Shown here: positions 23,301-34,100 of the stretch, piece by piece | How the letters are laid out: each line of letters begins with the position of its first letter | Position numbering within the stretch: the first letter of the stretch is position 1 | Assembly: GCA_032622095.1 (NCBI GenBank) | Contig: CP136069.1 | Span: 121,452,126 to 121,516,125, forward strand | Direction: 5' to 3' | From: Siphonodentalium dalli | Taxonomy: Eukaryota; Mollusca; Scaphopoda; Gadilida; Siphonodentaliidae | Length of the DNA stretch: 64,000 bases | Translations under genes and position numbers: made by a program | The notes under the pieces: model-generated | What the model saw: only the letters and a program-made list of their open reading frames with translations | Databases searched by the model: none | What the model was told of the DNA's origin: nothing

Positions 23301-24872
23301 AAAAGCGGATATTCCCCCCTGATGAACTAGTACATCAGCTATGGAAATTCACAACGCATATATTAAAAAATTAGTAATCGATAAAATCTCGTATTTATAA
23401 CTGAAATTAATAATAGGTATCGAGTGTGCCCAGATTTTGAAGATCAAACACAACTCAACCATTTAGTAGATCGATGTTCGTAAAATGCACGTAATCCCTT
23501 TCACCCATATATATACGTACAATAACTGCTGCAACAAATGTCTAGCTGATCCACTACATGAGTTACAGATATATATAGAGCTATCCGGGCTGATCCACTG
23601 CTTGAGTTCCAGATAGCACCTAACCATATTTTTTTTTACTGCAATTTTAACACCGAAGCCCGAACTAACATGATATCTCAAATTAATAACCTGAACATAT
23701 CTATTACTTCCGTGAAGGACCTTTTTTATGGCATGGCCTTTTTCAGCAACGAATTAAACACACGCCTGTTTTAAATAGTCCAGGCTTACATGTCAAATTC
23801 CTTCCGCTTCCCATGACTGAATATACAAATCGTGCTTTTCCCAATAGCAACAACAGGGGCCACAGCGACGTATGCAATCTATTATTATATTATTACTGAT
23901 GTATTCTGAATAATATTTTTAATATATTCATTACGTTACCCATTTCAGAAACTTGTTGTGTAATATTCTAAGTTATATAACTTGTGTTCCAATCCCATGT
24001 GCACCCTCATATGTATACATGTATATATGTTAATGTTAAACTATGTTGTAATAATTGGGTCACAATAAATATGTTCAATCAAATGCTATCCGAGCATCTT
24101 AAGCAGACGGTTTAGAAATTATATTAGTGACGTTATAGGTTCCTGGCCCCGTATCGTCGTTGGTTCATTATCATATATGGACATGAACGTTTCTGTTGAT
24201 GTTTATCCCATATGAAGTTCACCTTTGAACTTAATATCAGCATCTGACCATTTCCCTCCAATAAATATAGGAATCATTCTTGTTCTATCTGAGTTTATCT
24301 TTCGTCTGCTTGTTTTTCATAAAAAGCCCTCCAGACGAATAATAGACCATTCCAATATATACTTTTATAACTAAGTGAGAGAATCCATTTAGTATAGAAA
24401 AGGTTAAATACAATTCAACCATAATAGAGCGCATGCGCCCGCGAATTGTTGGCGATGATGTTACTCAAAAGTTTTATTGTAAATTACGCTTGTATATATT
24501 TTACTCAAATTGACACCGACTAAATATTTGCAATTACAGTTATTCCTGGTCCACCTGAGACGTTTGCTCTGCATTGGGGGAGATACAGATCCAGGCATGG
24601 ACGCGATATCCTTCCGGAAATTCGAGAAACAACAATCTGACCATTACAAAGAAAGCAACTTCGAGCAACCAATGATCCGCAACCGTTTTGAAAACAACAT
24701 AGATATGATCCGAAAGGCCATAAAGACCATCAGATCCGTTCAGGATATATCCCGGTCACGTGAGCATAACTTGAAAGAATGGCAGCAGGTGGCGCTGATC
24801 GTGGACCGCTTGTTTTTCTTGCTGTTTGTTGCGATATATGTTATTTATTCATCTTCATTGATTGACAGCTGA
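11154..24872 (+). CDS. Nicotinic acetylcholine receptor-like Cys-loop channel subunit (5' incomplete)
   Basis: Five exons (11154-11305, 15040-15494, 20642-20728, 22438-22556, 24540-24872) join with matching phases (2, 1, 1, 0) into 381 residues ending at TGA. The family forms pentameric ligand-gated ion channels in the plasma membrane. Visible parts are loop D (WMAWTDYRLGW), loop A-like WKPE, a Cys loop C86-C100 with 13 residues between the cysteines (CMFDVYNFPYDETTC), TM1 about 170-192, TM2 about 200-222, TM3 about 233-258, a short intracellular loop and TM4 near the C-terminus. The signal peptide and first N-terminal exons are missing and probably lie upstream. The nicotinic loop B Trp motif and vicinal Cys pair of loop C are not evident, and the pore helix is atypical, so acetylcholine need not be the ligand. 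The family call is firm; the subtype is unknown. Confidence 0.88.
12126..13105. repeat. Minisatellite with about 52-bp units and 209-bp higher-order period
   Basis: About 19 units of GGCAGATGTGCGTGAGGTGA plus a linker. Two linker types occur: type A (CCATCAGTTTATCA) and type B (CCAGTGAGAAATAATGACA). From about 12520 the order becomes B-A-A-A and repeats. The landmark TGTCGGTGAGGTGAGTTGGA recurs at 12521, 12730 and 12939, exactly 209 bp apart. It lies inside a receptor intron. The minus-strand open frames reading IPSNSPH..LPDKLMD are translations of the repeat, not genes. Confidence 0.95.
13106..14252. other. Intron sequence without recognised features
   Basis: Intronic DNA of the receptor gene. 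One 99-codon frame at 13577-13876 has no splice support or recognisable motif and is left out. Confidence 0.4.
14253..14779 (-). mobile_element. TTAA-type MITE, copy 2 (inverted relative to 7372)
   Basis: Nearly the whole length is the reverse complement of the 7372-7936 element, including the CAATACCATTGGTTAATCAC and ATATCCGGATCTAAACAAAA blocks. The left edge reads TTACAGGCACGGGCGGCG and the right edge ends CACCCGTATCTTTAA. The internal duplication of copy 1 is absent. Confidence 0.8.
15040..15494 (+). CDS. Cys-loop receptor exon: Cys loop, loop C region and TM1
   Basis: The acceptor TTCACCAG precedes 15040 and the donor GTGAGT follows 15494. It enters in phase 2 and leaves in phase 1. It encodes residues 51-203: the signature Cys loop with FPYDETTC, potential N-glycosylation at NLT, NDS and NNS, a single cysteine at SYCGWDL where nicotinic alpha subunits have a Cys pair, and TM1 (YMVYAHIVPVVMVAMAV) followed by SSERIYL, which starts TM2. 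Confidence 0.92.
15575..15990. repeat. GTGGCGACA minisatellite
   Basis: About 15 variable copies of a 24-26 bp unit (GGACGTGGCGACAGGGGGTG + TTCA), starting about 80 bp after the receptor exon. An insertion at 15640-15720 splits the array. The unit is G-rich on the plus strand. Long frames in three registers here are repeat translations. Confidence 0.92.
16010..16570 (+). repeat. CTCTGGTAAA repeat array, direct arm
   Basis: Imperfect units of roughly 70-90 bp contain CTCTGGTAAAA, CATGTAAA, CCTTGTAAATTCCAAGTAAA and CATGGTAAAGTCAGGTTTAC. Reverse-oriented copies occur at 17095-17190, 18790-18850 and 19080-19400, so the locus can fold back on itself. Confidence 0.75.
17095..17190 (-). repeat. GTAAA repeat, reverse-oriented unit
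   Basis: Contains GGAATTTACAAGGGTATGTC and CATGGCTTTTACCAGAGTAT, the reverse complement of units at 16160-16450. Confidence 0.7.
17411..18712. repeat. Fold-back element between direct repeats
   Basis: A block with TTAACGGAATTCTGAG and ACCAATATATTTTATATTAT occurs at 17411-17460 and again, directly oriented, at 18662-18712. Between them, arms 17570-17765 and 18070-18270 are inverted copies: GCTCAATGTTTTAA pairs with AAAACATTGAGC, and CCTCAGACTGCCGAAACTGC pairs with the GTTTCGGCAGTCTGAGGG region. About 300 bp of loop lies between. No coding frame is convincing. Confidence 0.65.
19080..19400 (-). repeat. TTTACC repeat array, reverse arm
   Basis: Short units such as GGTAACTTTACC, CTGGTAGAATTACTCTGGTA and CATGGTTTACC are related to the reverse complement of the 16010-16570 array. 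A short outlier lies at 18790-18850. Confidence 0.55.
19745..20110. repeat. Tandem repeat of about 125 bp, three units
   Basis: Three diverged units each carry CAGCCC(TTT/GTT)..CAAACAAAGGGTAT followed by ACCCCAT and a TGGAGGGTTGCGAATAG-like phrase. Intronic. Confidence 0.7.
20642..20728 (+). CDS. Cys-loop receptor exon: TM2 pore helix
   Basis: The acceptor CCTAATTACAG precedes 20642 and the donor GTGAGA follows 20728. It enters and leaves in phase 1. Together with ERIYL from the previous exon it gives ERIYLGGTLFVAMVFMITSL and then RNALP. The frame aligns without gaps to nicotinic TM2, from the -1' Glu to the 23' Pro. The 87-base size suits a small pore-helix exon. Confidence 0.88.
20841..20995. 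repeat. 155-bp palindrome, family P2 copy 1
   Basis: Inverted arms of about 70 bp pair ACCTACGAGTTTTGGTTGAA with TTCAACCAAAACCCGTAGGT and CTCATGAGTGGGTGCAAGGA with TCCTTGCACCCACGAATGAG. The centre is GCGGCTGCAAGCCGC. Relatives lie at 22092 and 63532. Confidence 0.9.
21735..21835 (+). mobile_element. Family H MITE fragment
   Basis: GTTAGGCCAATGCATGAATT, then TCTTATATATGCGAGGCGAC paired with GACTCGCATATATAAGAGAA and GCATTAGCACAGGGT. Both TTAA ends are missing. Confidence 0.7.
22092..22246. repeat. 155-bp palindrome, family P2 copy 2
   Basis: A diverged member of the 20841 palindrome family. Arms share TTTTGGTTG.ATATGG, ATCTCATTCGTGATGACA and CACTCGTGGAAATT. Confidence 0.8.
22438..22556 (+). 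CDS. Cys-loop receptor exon: TM3
   Basis: The acceptor TCTCCACAG precedes 22438 and the donor GTAAGA follows 22556. It enters in phase 1 and leaves in phase 0. It encodes VMYHGLTLIWIMATLLTSFF, a clear TM3 helix, followed by SASLSQNEFAGRPVPYTMRK, the start of the cytoplasmic loop. Confidence 0.85.
22557..24539. other. Receptor intron, no other gene seen
   Basis: AT-rich intron. A short repeat module at 24345-24415 (ATTCCAATATATACTTTTAT and GAGAGAATCCATTTAGTATA) resembles text at 7300-7372 and the reverse strand of 32650-32740. Confidence 0.45.
24540..24872 (+). CDS. Cys-loop receptor last exon: cytoplasmic loop and TM4
   Basis: The acceptor TTTGCAATTACAG precedes 24540 and phase is 0. It encodes 110 residues and TGA: a basic cytoplasmic loop starting LFLVHLRRLLCIGG, a charged amphipathic stretch (MIRKAIKTIRSVQDISRSRE), then the TM4 helix VALIVDRLFFLLFVAIYVIY and a five- to ten-residue extracellular end. 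This is the normal C-terminal layout for the family. Confidence 0.88.
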   Translation, partial: LFLVHLRRLLCIGGDTDPGMDAISFRKFEKQQSDHYKESNFEQPMIRNRFENNIDMIRKAIKTIRSVQDISRSREHNLKEWQQVALIVDRLFFLLFVAIYVIYSSSLIDS

Positions 24873-24962
24873 AATGGGCGTGTCTTGCTTAACACTACAT
24901 GCATGGGTTTCGGTATTGTTTGATATTTTGACTGAAAATGTTTTGGTGTTTATATGTTAGAT

Positions 24963-24968
24963 AATAAA
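24963..24968 (+). promoter_or_regulatory. Poly(A) signal AATAAA of the receptor gene
   Basis: A canonical AATAAA lies 91 bases after the receptor stop codon. Confidence 0.6.
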
Positions 24969-24972
24969 ATAC

Positions 24973-26630
24973 CAGTGAAACATTATATACATGCGTGGTG
25001 TTGTCATTTTGCGCTCAATCAATTTCATTTGTTATTGAAATGATACTGCCGTAGTTGAAATGCATTGGTGTTGGTATTATGTCCACGTGCTTTTGGGGGT
25101 AAGCTTCTGTGTATGCCCAATTCAACGCAAACATATGCGACGTAACCAATTATTCAGCCTATATATACATAGCTCCAGGCAGGCACATGGCGACATGAGA
25201 CATCCCAACCCAAACTTTTGTCACAATGTTCAATAATTGTAATTTCCATGCTCAATACTATAGTTGCCAGTATTTAGTTTGAAATGTGTGGGTTTTATTC
25301 TATAAATCACACATATTCTTATTTTCGATCAAGTTTTAGGACTGAAATTGCTATCATTTGAGAATGTTGTAACATTAGGAGGGCCAGCTAGGTTGGAAAT
25401 TTACAACAGTTGGAAAGTATGAGGCGCCAGTTGAAAATCTCCAACCCAAGTGGGTGGGCGAAAAACGGATCTTCTCCGAGAATGAAATTTATGCCTGGTT
25501 CAAGTGGGTGCAGTTGGAAATACCAAGGCGGACACTGCCATCCGAGACCGCCTGATAACGACGCTGGATCCAGACTGCCATTACAGATCATACTCATCTG
25601 ATCAACAGACATGGACATTTTCAAAACAGTAGAGAGTCCCACAAGAGACATCGGAAGATTCGCCCAATGAAAGACTACGTGATGCCACTACAGAATGGTT
25701 AAACTGAGGATGCAACCTAAGTGAGTACTGGGACATTATGTTGTGTTGATAGACTGATTTACATAGATAATTGATTGTTGCGTAAATGTCAGTTGCAAAC
25801 ATTTTCCGATGGGAGTGCAACTCCTGATTCATTGCACTCGATGGTTCTTATAATTGTTTGACTTTGCGAATACAATTATTGAGTTTTGAATAATGTACAT
25901 AACACTATTAATACTAATGAGTGAATTATAATAAAGCAATAACCAGCAGACCGCGTGACACGTATGTATATATGTATATGCACGTGAACATAACATGTAT
26001 TTATAAGTGCCTTTTACGACTGTTCTTATCTCTCAAACATGGTATTCAGTGCAACGGTTGGCTTTGTTATACCGTGCAATGACTGTTAATCATGGTTTGA
26101 ATGCTTATGAAAATATGATATGTTTACACCAATGGTAAAACTAATTGTCTCATGTGAAATGTCATTCCATGTAGTAAATATAATAACATAAAATATACCA
26201 TGCACTGGAGACTATACATTTCTGTTTTCGTAGCTCTGTTCACGAAGTCTTAAAATTAAAATTAACCGCCATATTGTGCGCCATCTTCAAATGTGATATC
26301 ATGTCAATAGTGGATGTGTTAGGTTGTGTATGGAATTTCTCTTTCCTTTGCTTTTGTCGTGTGTAATAAATAACACAACACACTACAATTACATTATTAT
26401 TATATTCTATTACAATCACAAGTGACGGCTTTATTCGTGGAATGTATTATGGTTTTCAACATCATTCTGTAAGGACAGAATAATGAGATGACCACTTTTA
26501 GAATTTAGATAGGAAATATACTCTACCAATTCAAAAAATATATAACATGTTGAGCTACGTCCGTACGTCCTGTGTCAGCTATATTTGTAGAGAGTGGACG
26601 CATCCGAATCATCGTTATTTTGTACGCATA
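24973..26630. other. Intergenic, no gene seen
   Basis: It holds a diverged TTGGAAAT-type repeat at 25330-25530, related to 1519-2310. No supported coding frame. Confidence 0.4.
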
Positions 26631-26635
26631 ACGTA

Positions 26636-26657
26636 GGGGGGGGGGGGGGGGGGGGGG
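26636..26657 (+). repeat. Poly-G tract (22 G)
   Basis: Uninterrupted G run on the plus strand, followed within 130 bases by C-rich CACCACCCCC and CACCCCCC stretches. Confidence 0.95.
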
Positions 26658-26924
26658 TAGTAAAAATTTGCAGGAAGATATGCCGTTTTTTGCATCTGGC
26701 ATTTTCGGCGACCCACCACCCCCAAACCTGCGAAAAAAATAATTTTTGACTCCCAATTTGTTGACACCCACCCCCCAAATTTCACTAAAATTTATCTAAA
26801 ACTCTACTGATATCCCTCATATGACTGGGAACGATCTCAATTAGTTCAAATAACAGTTTAACCTGTTTCAGAAGCTGTTTTAATTGAGAAAAAAAATGTT
26901 TTATAAATGCTGATCATCTGTAAA

Positions 26925-28070
26925 CCTAGGTCATTGTGCAGAATACACACAATTTCATAATTTCTAACTATTTCCTGATTAGTCTGTCAACCAGCCAATT
27001 ATCTAACATATTCCATACCACTTATGTTAGTATACTGGAGCAACTTACTTCTATTATACTAAACTAGCTGAAACAGGCTCCATTTGGGAGCCTATATTCA
27101 GCATCAGAGATACCTGTGGTCCCTTAATTGTGTTGGACTTCGCACTCATTTTGATCTTAGACAGAGCCTTCATTTAGCGGCGGCCCCTTTGTGAGCTTCA
27201 AGCATATTTGGTCATTGAAACATTTTGATTTATATATATTGTTTTAATATATATATATATTTAATTTAACAAAACCAATTTTGTTTTTAATTAACAAATT
27301 TGAAAAACTAATACCATTATAACATCCGCCAGGGTACCCCGAGTCACCACACCAAATTGGTTGAACTCGGTCCAGGGGTCTGAAAGAAAAATGCTGACAG
27401 ATCCTACTCGTTTGTTATATATAGATGACAAGCAGTCACAGCATGCACTATACCAGACTTGGATACTTTCGGTCTTGTGAGAGATCATCTGAGTTGACAG
27501 ACATGCAAATAATTCACTGATTGGCTTGATGCACTGATGACAGATATTTTCTACCCATTGATAGTTGCTCGCTCTTTTTCCATGCACACAATTATCTGGG
27601 CATTAGTTATATCAGGACAAGTTTACTTATATATGCAAACTTAGGTCATTGTACAGGATACACACAATTCCATAATTTCAAACCATTTCCCGATTAGTCT
27701 GTCAACCAGCCCATTATCCAGTCGACGTAAACATCTACTGAGTCGAAATTTATGTCGACTGCCCATTATCTAGCATTATACACCTTTGTTAGTATACTGG
27801 GGCAACCTCTGTTATAATAAATGACAAACAGTCACTATGCCAGACTTGGATATTTTAGGTGTTGTGAGAGTAACATATCATGCGAGTTGATAGACATCAT
27901 GTAAATAGTTCACTGAATGGCTTGGTGCACGGATGAACAGTGTGATTACAGTTATATTCTAGCCATTGGTAGTCACATTAATGTTTAAGGCAGTTGCTCG
28001 GTTTTTTTTTCATGCACACAATGATCTTGGCTTTAGTTACATCAAGACAAGTTTATTTATTTCAGTATTA
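26925..28070. repeat. Diverged tandem duplication of about 0.7 kb
   Basis: Phrases in the first unit (ATTAGTCTGTCAACCAGCC near 26980; CAGACTTGGATACTTTCGGT near 27450; CATGCACACAATTATCTGGG near 27580) recur in order in the second unit (27690, 27840, 28012). No coding frame is supported in either unit. Confidence 0.7.
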
Positions 28071-28979
28071 CATTTCTCGAAGCTTCTTTCCGAGGGGTGT
28101 CGGGAAGGAATTTTTTCACCCCATCGCCCCATATGCAACATGCCATTATATAGCTTAATGTCATCTCTTCTAAGGCCCATATGAGGTCCAAGTAACATAA
28201 ATATGGTGTTTTTGCAGTTATAAATTCTTACAATAGGCCTATGTTTTAAACTGTTACAAATGTCATATAAGGGCACAAAAGATCTTAAGTAAAAAATTGG
28301 CATGAGGGCAGGGGGGGGGTCGGAAAAAGTGACATGACATTAGGCTGAATAAACTTTTTTCCGGCTCTTGGGTACCCACCACCAGGATGCGTGGTGTGAT
28401 CGTTATGGTGGCGCGTGCGTGATGTATGTTATATTTTGATTTTGTATTTTGTATTTTGTCTTGTATGTCATAAATGTTCTTGACGAAGGCAATAACACTT
28501 TTGAATTTTTTGACCCCCCTATTTGAAGGAAAAAATATTTTTTCCAATTTCATGCGGGGTACCCACCCCCTTTTTACCTCCAAATCTGTAATATCACACC
28601 ATTTAAGCTTGATGGTCAGTATTACAGTTACCCTATTTCCATTTCTGGTTCTTCTAAGTCATTCCAACTTTTGTAACAACACGAAACAGGTTCTAAAAAA
28701 ATACCTGGAAAAACCCAAAATAACACACAGAATACATGTGCTGATCAGTAAATTATTGATTGATTCTTCCCCAAATATTGTCTAAGGTAGCTCATAATGC
28801 TCATTATACATGTAAACAAATATAAAAGCATTAGTGTACCTTCTTTTCATCACAGAAAGTGTAACTTTAGATGTGTCCCATAGTATCACATGAATTTATG
28901 TCAATTATGATTTTTGAAAAAATTATTAGGGCAACACCACCTGGCAATTAACTCTCCAACAATACAGGTATTCAGCTGA

Positions 28980-29345
28980 AATCCACTATGTATCACAAAA
29001 CTAATTTTCATTTCCATGAGCTGAGTTCTTGCGCTAGGTACTGTGCTAAGGCCAGACCCAGGTCAAGCATTCATACAAATACATGTATACTGCGTGTAAA
29101 TAGAAACTTGAAAATAAGACGGTCATATGCAGTCTGCATAATAAGCTCCAAGGAGGGTGAGTTTTGTGGTGCTACCCAGCAGAGTGGGCTATAGCATTAC
29201 CAAATTCACCATATTTGACCCTCATATGTAGCTAGTTCTCCATGGTTGGTCGAGACCAAAATAGAATGAGGTCGTTAGAGGTTGAATTTGTTGATGCTAT
29301 GCCGGGTAGTATCGCCAAATTCGCCCTCTGTAGACTTCGATCATT
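28980..29345. repeat. Diverged copy of the GAATGAGGTCCC hairpin repeat
   Basis: Contains AGGGTGAGTTTTG..GTGGGCTATAGCATTACCAAATTCACC, AGAATGAGGTCGTTAGAGG and CAAATTCGCCCTCTG, related to the hairpin cluster at 56930-57805 but much decayed. Confidence 0.5.
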
Positions 29346-31113
29346 TTGCTGATGACCAGCACATTATTTTTAGACTTGCATATTATATTAAGTTATATTA
29401 TATTTTCTTTCCCTTCTTTTCACTCATCTGTTCTGATTTTGTTTATTCCACTTAGCAGCCTTCTCCATATCTACACATTCAAGGTCTATGTATGCTCGCC
29501 CAATCTTTTATCTGGGTCCCACCATCTCAAGATTATTATCTCAGTGATATGCGTTGTTGCAGTCTACAGTCCCATGCCAAGTTCCGATACAATTTTGACT
29601 GAGTCATCTGGTCTGATCAGGTATAATGAGTAAATATTAATGAGATAAATGAATAGCTTTTTTCATTTTATTTATATTAAAGTTTATTCATGTGCTACAT
29701 AACTGTCCATTTTCATCTGGAACCAGTAGCATTGGTACATGGCAATGTGATCGGATGTAAAAGGCGAATTCCTGAGAGTTGGTTCGTAATCTGGATTTCT
29801 GAGAAGCATCGTGCCCATATCCACACTAACTACCACCCTAAGCACTGTCCTAAGTGTCATACACACCTTAACAATGATGCTGAACACTTTGAGGCATTTA
29901 TATTGAAGAAATGTTGTAAGACGAAAAAATTGCGACCACTCAGGAAAAAAGTTACTTTTTCGCAGCTGAACCACCCACCCACCCCGGCCTAGTGTATGGA
30001 AAAAAGTGGATGACCCCCCCCCTGATGAGGGTGTTAAAAAAATTGGCTAATATTTTGAATAATACATGGATTCTGTATGTCTTTGAATATTCATACCATT
30101 TGAAGAAATTAAAACATATGTTGTGTTCTAGTTGTGACAGTTGTGAATAGGTTTCGGAACGCGAATTGGGTGTTAGAAAAGTTCGTTAGATATTGTCGCA
30201 GTAGGCCTAACTCTTAATTTGTCCGTGGGATGGGTGGACAATTTGGGTTCTGGTCGATTATCTGCAGATTATCTACCCGATACCCACTTTGAACAAATCA
30301 CTTATGACCCCCCCCCCCCCCCGGGAGGCACCGATATGGGCGTATTTCGAATAGGTCTCTGGAACGCGAATTGGGTGTCAGAAACAAGTTAGTTGTTGTC
30401 ACATATAGGCCTACATGTAGGCCTATGCAGTAACTCAAAATCTGCCCGTAGTGAGGGGTTGCATGATTTGGGCCCGGCACCTTTGGTGCCAGCAGCGCGT
30501 CTACGCGACCCCCACGTCAAATTACTTTTACCCCGCGGAGAGGGATAGAGAGGGACGGATTTCGAATAGGATTCTGAATAGTATACGTCAGAAACCAATT
30601 CGCAAATTATCGTAATTGCTGTCGTTATGTTGGCCGGGGAGGTGCGTGACGGGTTTGCTATATATTCCAATGTTAATTGTTTCATGAACATTGTCAATCT
30701 AGACCTGGAAATTATTTATACGTTAAATTTTAATGGCATAACTATGTCGTTCTCAATATTTTAAAATGAAATCCCCCACTCCACGTAACTATACCACGAT
30801 TGCATGTCGTGTGCGTTTGGTGCAATTTTTCTTAGTGGGTCCGTATGATTTCACTTTTAATAATTATTTGAGCTTTTAAAAGCTCAATTATTTGCACAAG
30901 TTTGAACACAAAAATTTATGCTTTTAAGCGCAAGTAATATAATTACGCTTAAGCACAACTAAGCACAATTAAAAACCATAACCTAACACACATTATTTTT
31001 TTCTCCTTGTTTGTAAACACTGTTCGTCGTGACGTAAAATGTTGAGAAGGGTTAATTAATATTGATCGACGGTCAACTTGACGTCATGAAACCCACGTCA
31101 CGTTGTGTTTAAA
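29346..31113. repeat. Intergenic with tandem GGAACGCGAATTGGGTGT units
   Basis: A phrase reading GAATAGGT(T/C)TC.GGAACGCG then AATTGGGTGTNAGAAA recurs near 30150 and 30350 with a weaker third unit near 30565. C runs lie at 30016 and 30307. I see no exon. The last few hundred bases should contain the promoter of the gene starting at 31114, but I cannot point to a core element. Confidence 0.5.
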
Positions 31114-31186
31114 ATGGCTGCCTCCATCGTTTTGTTTATATTGTTGTTGAATTTATTTGTGACACCTGGTGCTGCACATATTCTGA
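31114..31186 (+). CDS. Gene 2 exon 1: signal peptide
   Basis: Starts at AAAATGG, a good animal start context. It encodes a hydrophobic leader ending in TPGAAHIL. The donor is GTAATG. One base is left over and completes an ATG codon with exon 2. Confidence 0.75.
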
Positions 31187-34100
31187 GTAATGTCAAATGT
31201 GTTGTTTTTCTCATTTTATGTCATCACGATATAGCCTATAGACCTATTTGGATACCGTTACTCAGCCTCCATTCGAGATTTTTGGCGATATTACTATTAG
31301 TTTGGTAGCGGTGAGCCTGGAATTTGGATTGGAAAGAACTTTGCCCAAAACAAACACTGACAACATATTAGAAAAACAAAAACTAACTGGCTGAAAAAGT
31401 ACATTTAGATTATTTTATTTCGAAATGTTGATCGAGATATGGTACCGGGCAACTTCTCAATATTTCGAGATAACTTCTACAATACATAACTTCATAAGTC
31501 ATGACTTCTCAATATTTCGACATGTTAATTGTTATCTCAATATCTCGACATGATTATGTTCATGGCAATTAAATATCGAGATAACATAATTAATATTTTG
31601 AGATAATATCTCGAAATTGCTCTCAAAATCGAGATAACAAGTTTGCGGGGGGGGGGGGGTGGGGGGGGGGGGGGGGGGGGGGTCATATTCAAATAGTTCA
31701 ATATTGAATCAACGATTATAGTGACTACTTAGTATAGACAATTTGACAAGAGACGAGTGTGAAATTTAGCACCCATGATTTTAAAATTGTGAGTGCATAC
31801 GGGTGCGAGAACAATCGCTCCCGTCTTCTGGGAAGGACTACTTTATAAGTGCATATATTTATGCTTTAGTGCAATGTTTTTTTGCTTAAGCATAAATAAT
31901 TTTGCTTATGCACAAATAATTGTGCTTAAGTGAAAATAATGATTAAACGTGAATTTGGCCTCCCATAAGTGTGGTGTGCTGTGAAATTTGTTGACAAAAA
32001 ATGTAATATAAGCTTCAATCAAGCCTCACCAGGCCATCAAATTACTGCTAGAAAATATGTCACCACTCGTGGACCTGTGCCCACACCAGCTAAAACCATG
32101 AGACTAGAAATAAGCCATGATAAAGGTGAGCCATTAAGTGGCAGCTTCCAGACAGCATAACTGAGAAAGTATACCTACAATTTGCAAACAACTGGATCTA
32201 AGTAAATTTTTCAAACAACACTTGATAAATATGATTATTATTTTTATAGTTCATTATTCTTCACAGTATCAGTACACATCCCCTTATTTGTTTCTCAGAT
32301 ATGGACTTTGTGTTTGTAGGACTATAATGTAAGAAAAAATAAGTTCGCATTTTGTATTTCTAACATAATCCACCATATTGATTATACTCTTAAAATGTTG
32401 CATCAATAGACTTGGTTGCTGTGATTACTAATATATTAAAGTGAACAGAATCTTTTATTTTGACTCCTTCAAATTTGGGGGAAAATGGGTCGACAAAGAC
32501 ATTAATTAATTAAATAATCTCACATTAAATGTCATCTTGGGATCTTGTAATAAATGTACATCACATGTACAAAGGATAAGTTTATATCGCTCATGCAGCT
32601 TGTTGTTGACTATGCAAAAACATACATAATTGGAACTATTCCTTGTTGATATGGATGTTCATACAATATTATTAACCTTTTCAAAACTATATGGATTCTC
32701 CTGCCCAGTTATAGAACCATATATTGGAATAGTCTGGTATCTATTTGGATGTGTATAGTGTTCAGGAAAAATGAGCAGATGGCAGACAGACATAAAGATA
32801 CAAGTGTTGAAGGATCCCTATTCACTGGTGGAAAATGTTGAGACAATTAAATGGCGAATTGCAATAGAACGTTTGATTTCTTTGGGATTTTCCACTATAA
32901 TTCTTTTAGATCTTAACCCTTTCATGACTGGATCTGCGCTGGTGCAACATTAAAGATCATGTGCCATTGCATTCAGTTATATATGTGAGTCTCCCATAGG
33001 GAGCCTCACAATTATAAGAGAATGCACTGGCCTATTAGGTCAAGTAAGTATTGTTGGCCAATGTATTCTCTTATATATGCAAGGCTCCCTATGGGAGACT
33101 CACATATATAAGAGAATGCATTGGCACATGATTTTCAAAACATTTCAGGAAGCTCCAGTTTATTAGTATCACGATGGGGAATCAGGTGGTTTCGAGTTGA
33201 TAATTTAAGTATCACGCATTCAAAATGGCCGAGGCGTTCGCAAACCCGACCAGAAATAAGGAAAAAGGTCATAAAATAGGATAATGATATATTACATAGT
33301 ATTTTGGCAGCTACACAGGCTGAGCTACAAGCATAATTATGCTATACTATTTTTGAAACAAGCTGATACTTCAGTTGTGTCCAAACTCACAGTTGTTTGC
33401 TCTAACATTCTGACCAAATTTGTCAGTCGAGGTTTCTACTAGATGTATGGACTTGTGTATTCTACGAACCTCTGACTGGCAACTTTGGTCAGAATATTAT
33501 AGAAAACTACTGAGTATTTCTGAACAAATAAGGTATCAACTTGTTTTAAAAATAAACTAGCATATGCTCGTAACAATCAAACTGCTATGTTTTGTGTCAG
33601 TTCCTCAGCATGCATGAAAGGGTTGAGTAGTTGAATGTTAATATTTAGGAAATGAATGGCGGTTCCAGTGTGGTTTTAGGATTTGACCACAAAAACACCC
33701 GCAAGTTGTATGAACCCTAATCACTACCATATTATCTGCAATTTCAGATTCTCAGCCTGAACAGAATGAGTTATGGGACTTGGCCCATAACATCAAGAAC
33801 TATGTGGCATCTGAGTTCTATAACACTCCACGTCTGTCAAACAGGCAGCTCAAGCACTCTATTCTGACCCTGTTAAAGAAACACATGATAAATGATGGTC
33901 AATGGCGGCAGCTTGGAATTGAGGTGAATTTGGTGACTGACAAGATACAGAGCATGAATTCCAAAAGTCTGGCTTAATTATCGGGAGACAGCAGGGTGAA
34001 GAACAGGAGGAGGATCTGGCCAATCAGCATCCTGGAGAGGTCATAGTTGATTCTAACGACTGGATGGAACCGATGAGAGACAACATGAGGAAGAGTGGGG

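Noticed and set aside
33900-33955. Micro-intron instead of frameshift in gene 2 exon 3
   Set aside because: GAG|GTGAAT to CAG|AGC would be only 27 bases, too short for a spliceosomal intron, and removing a multiple of three would not correct the frame.
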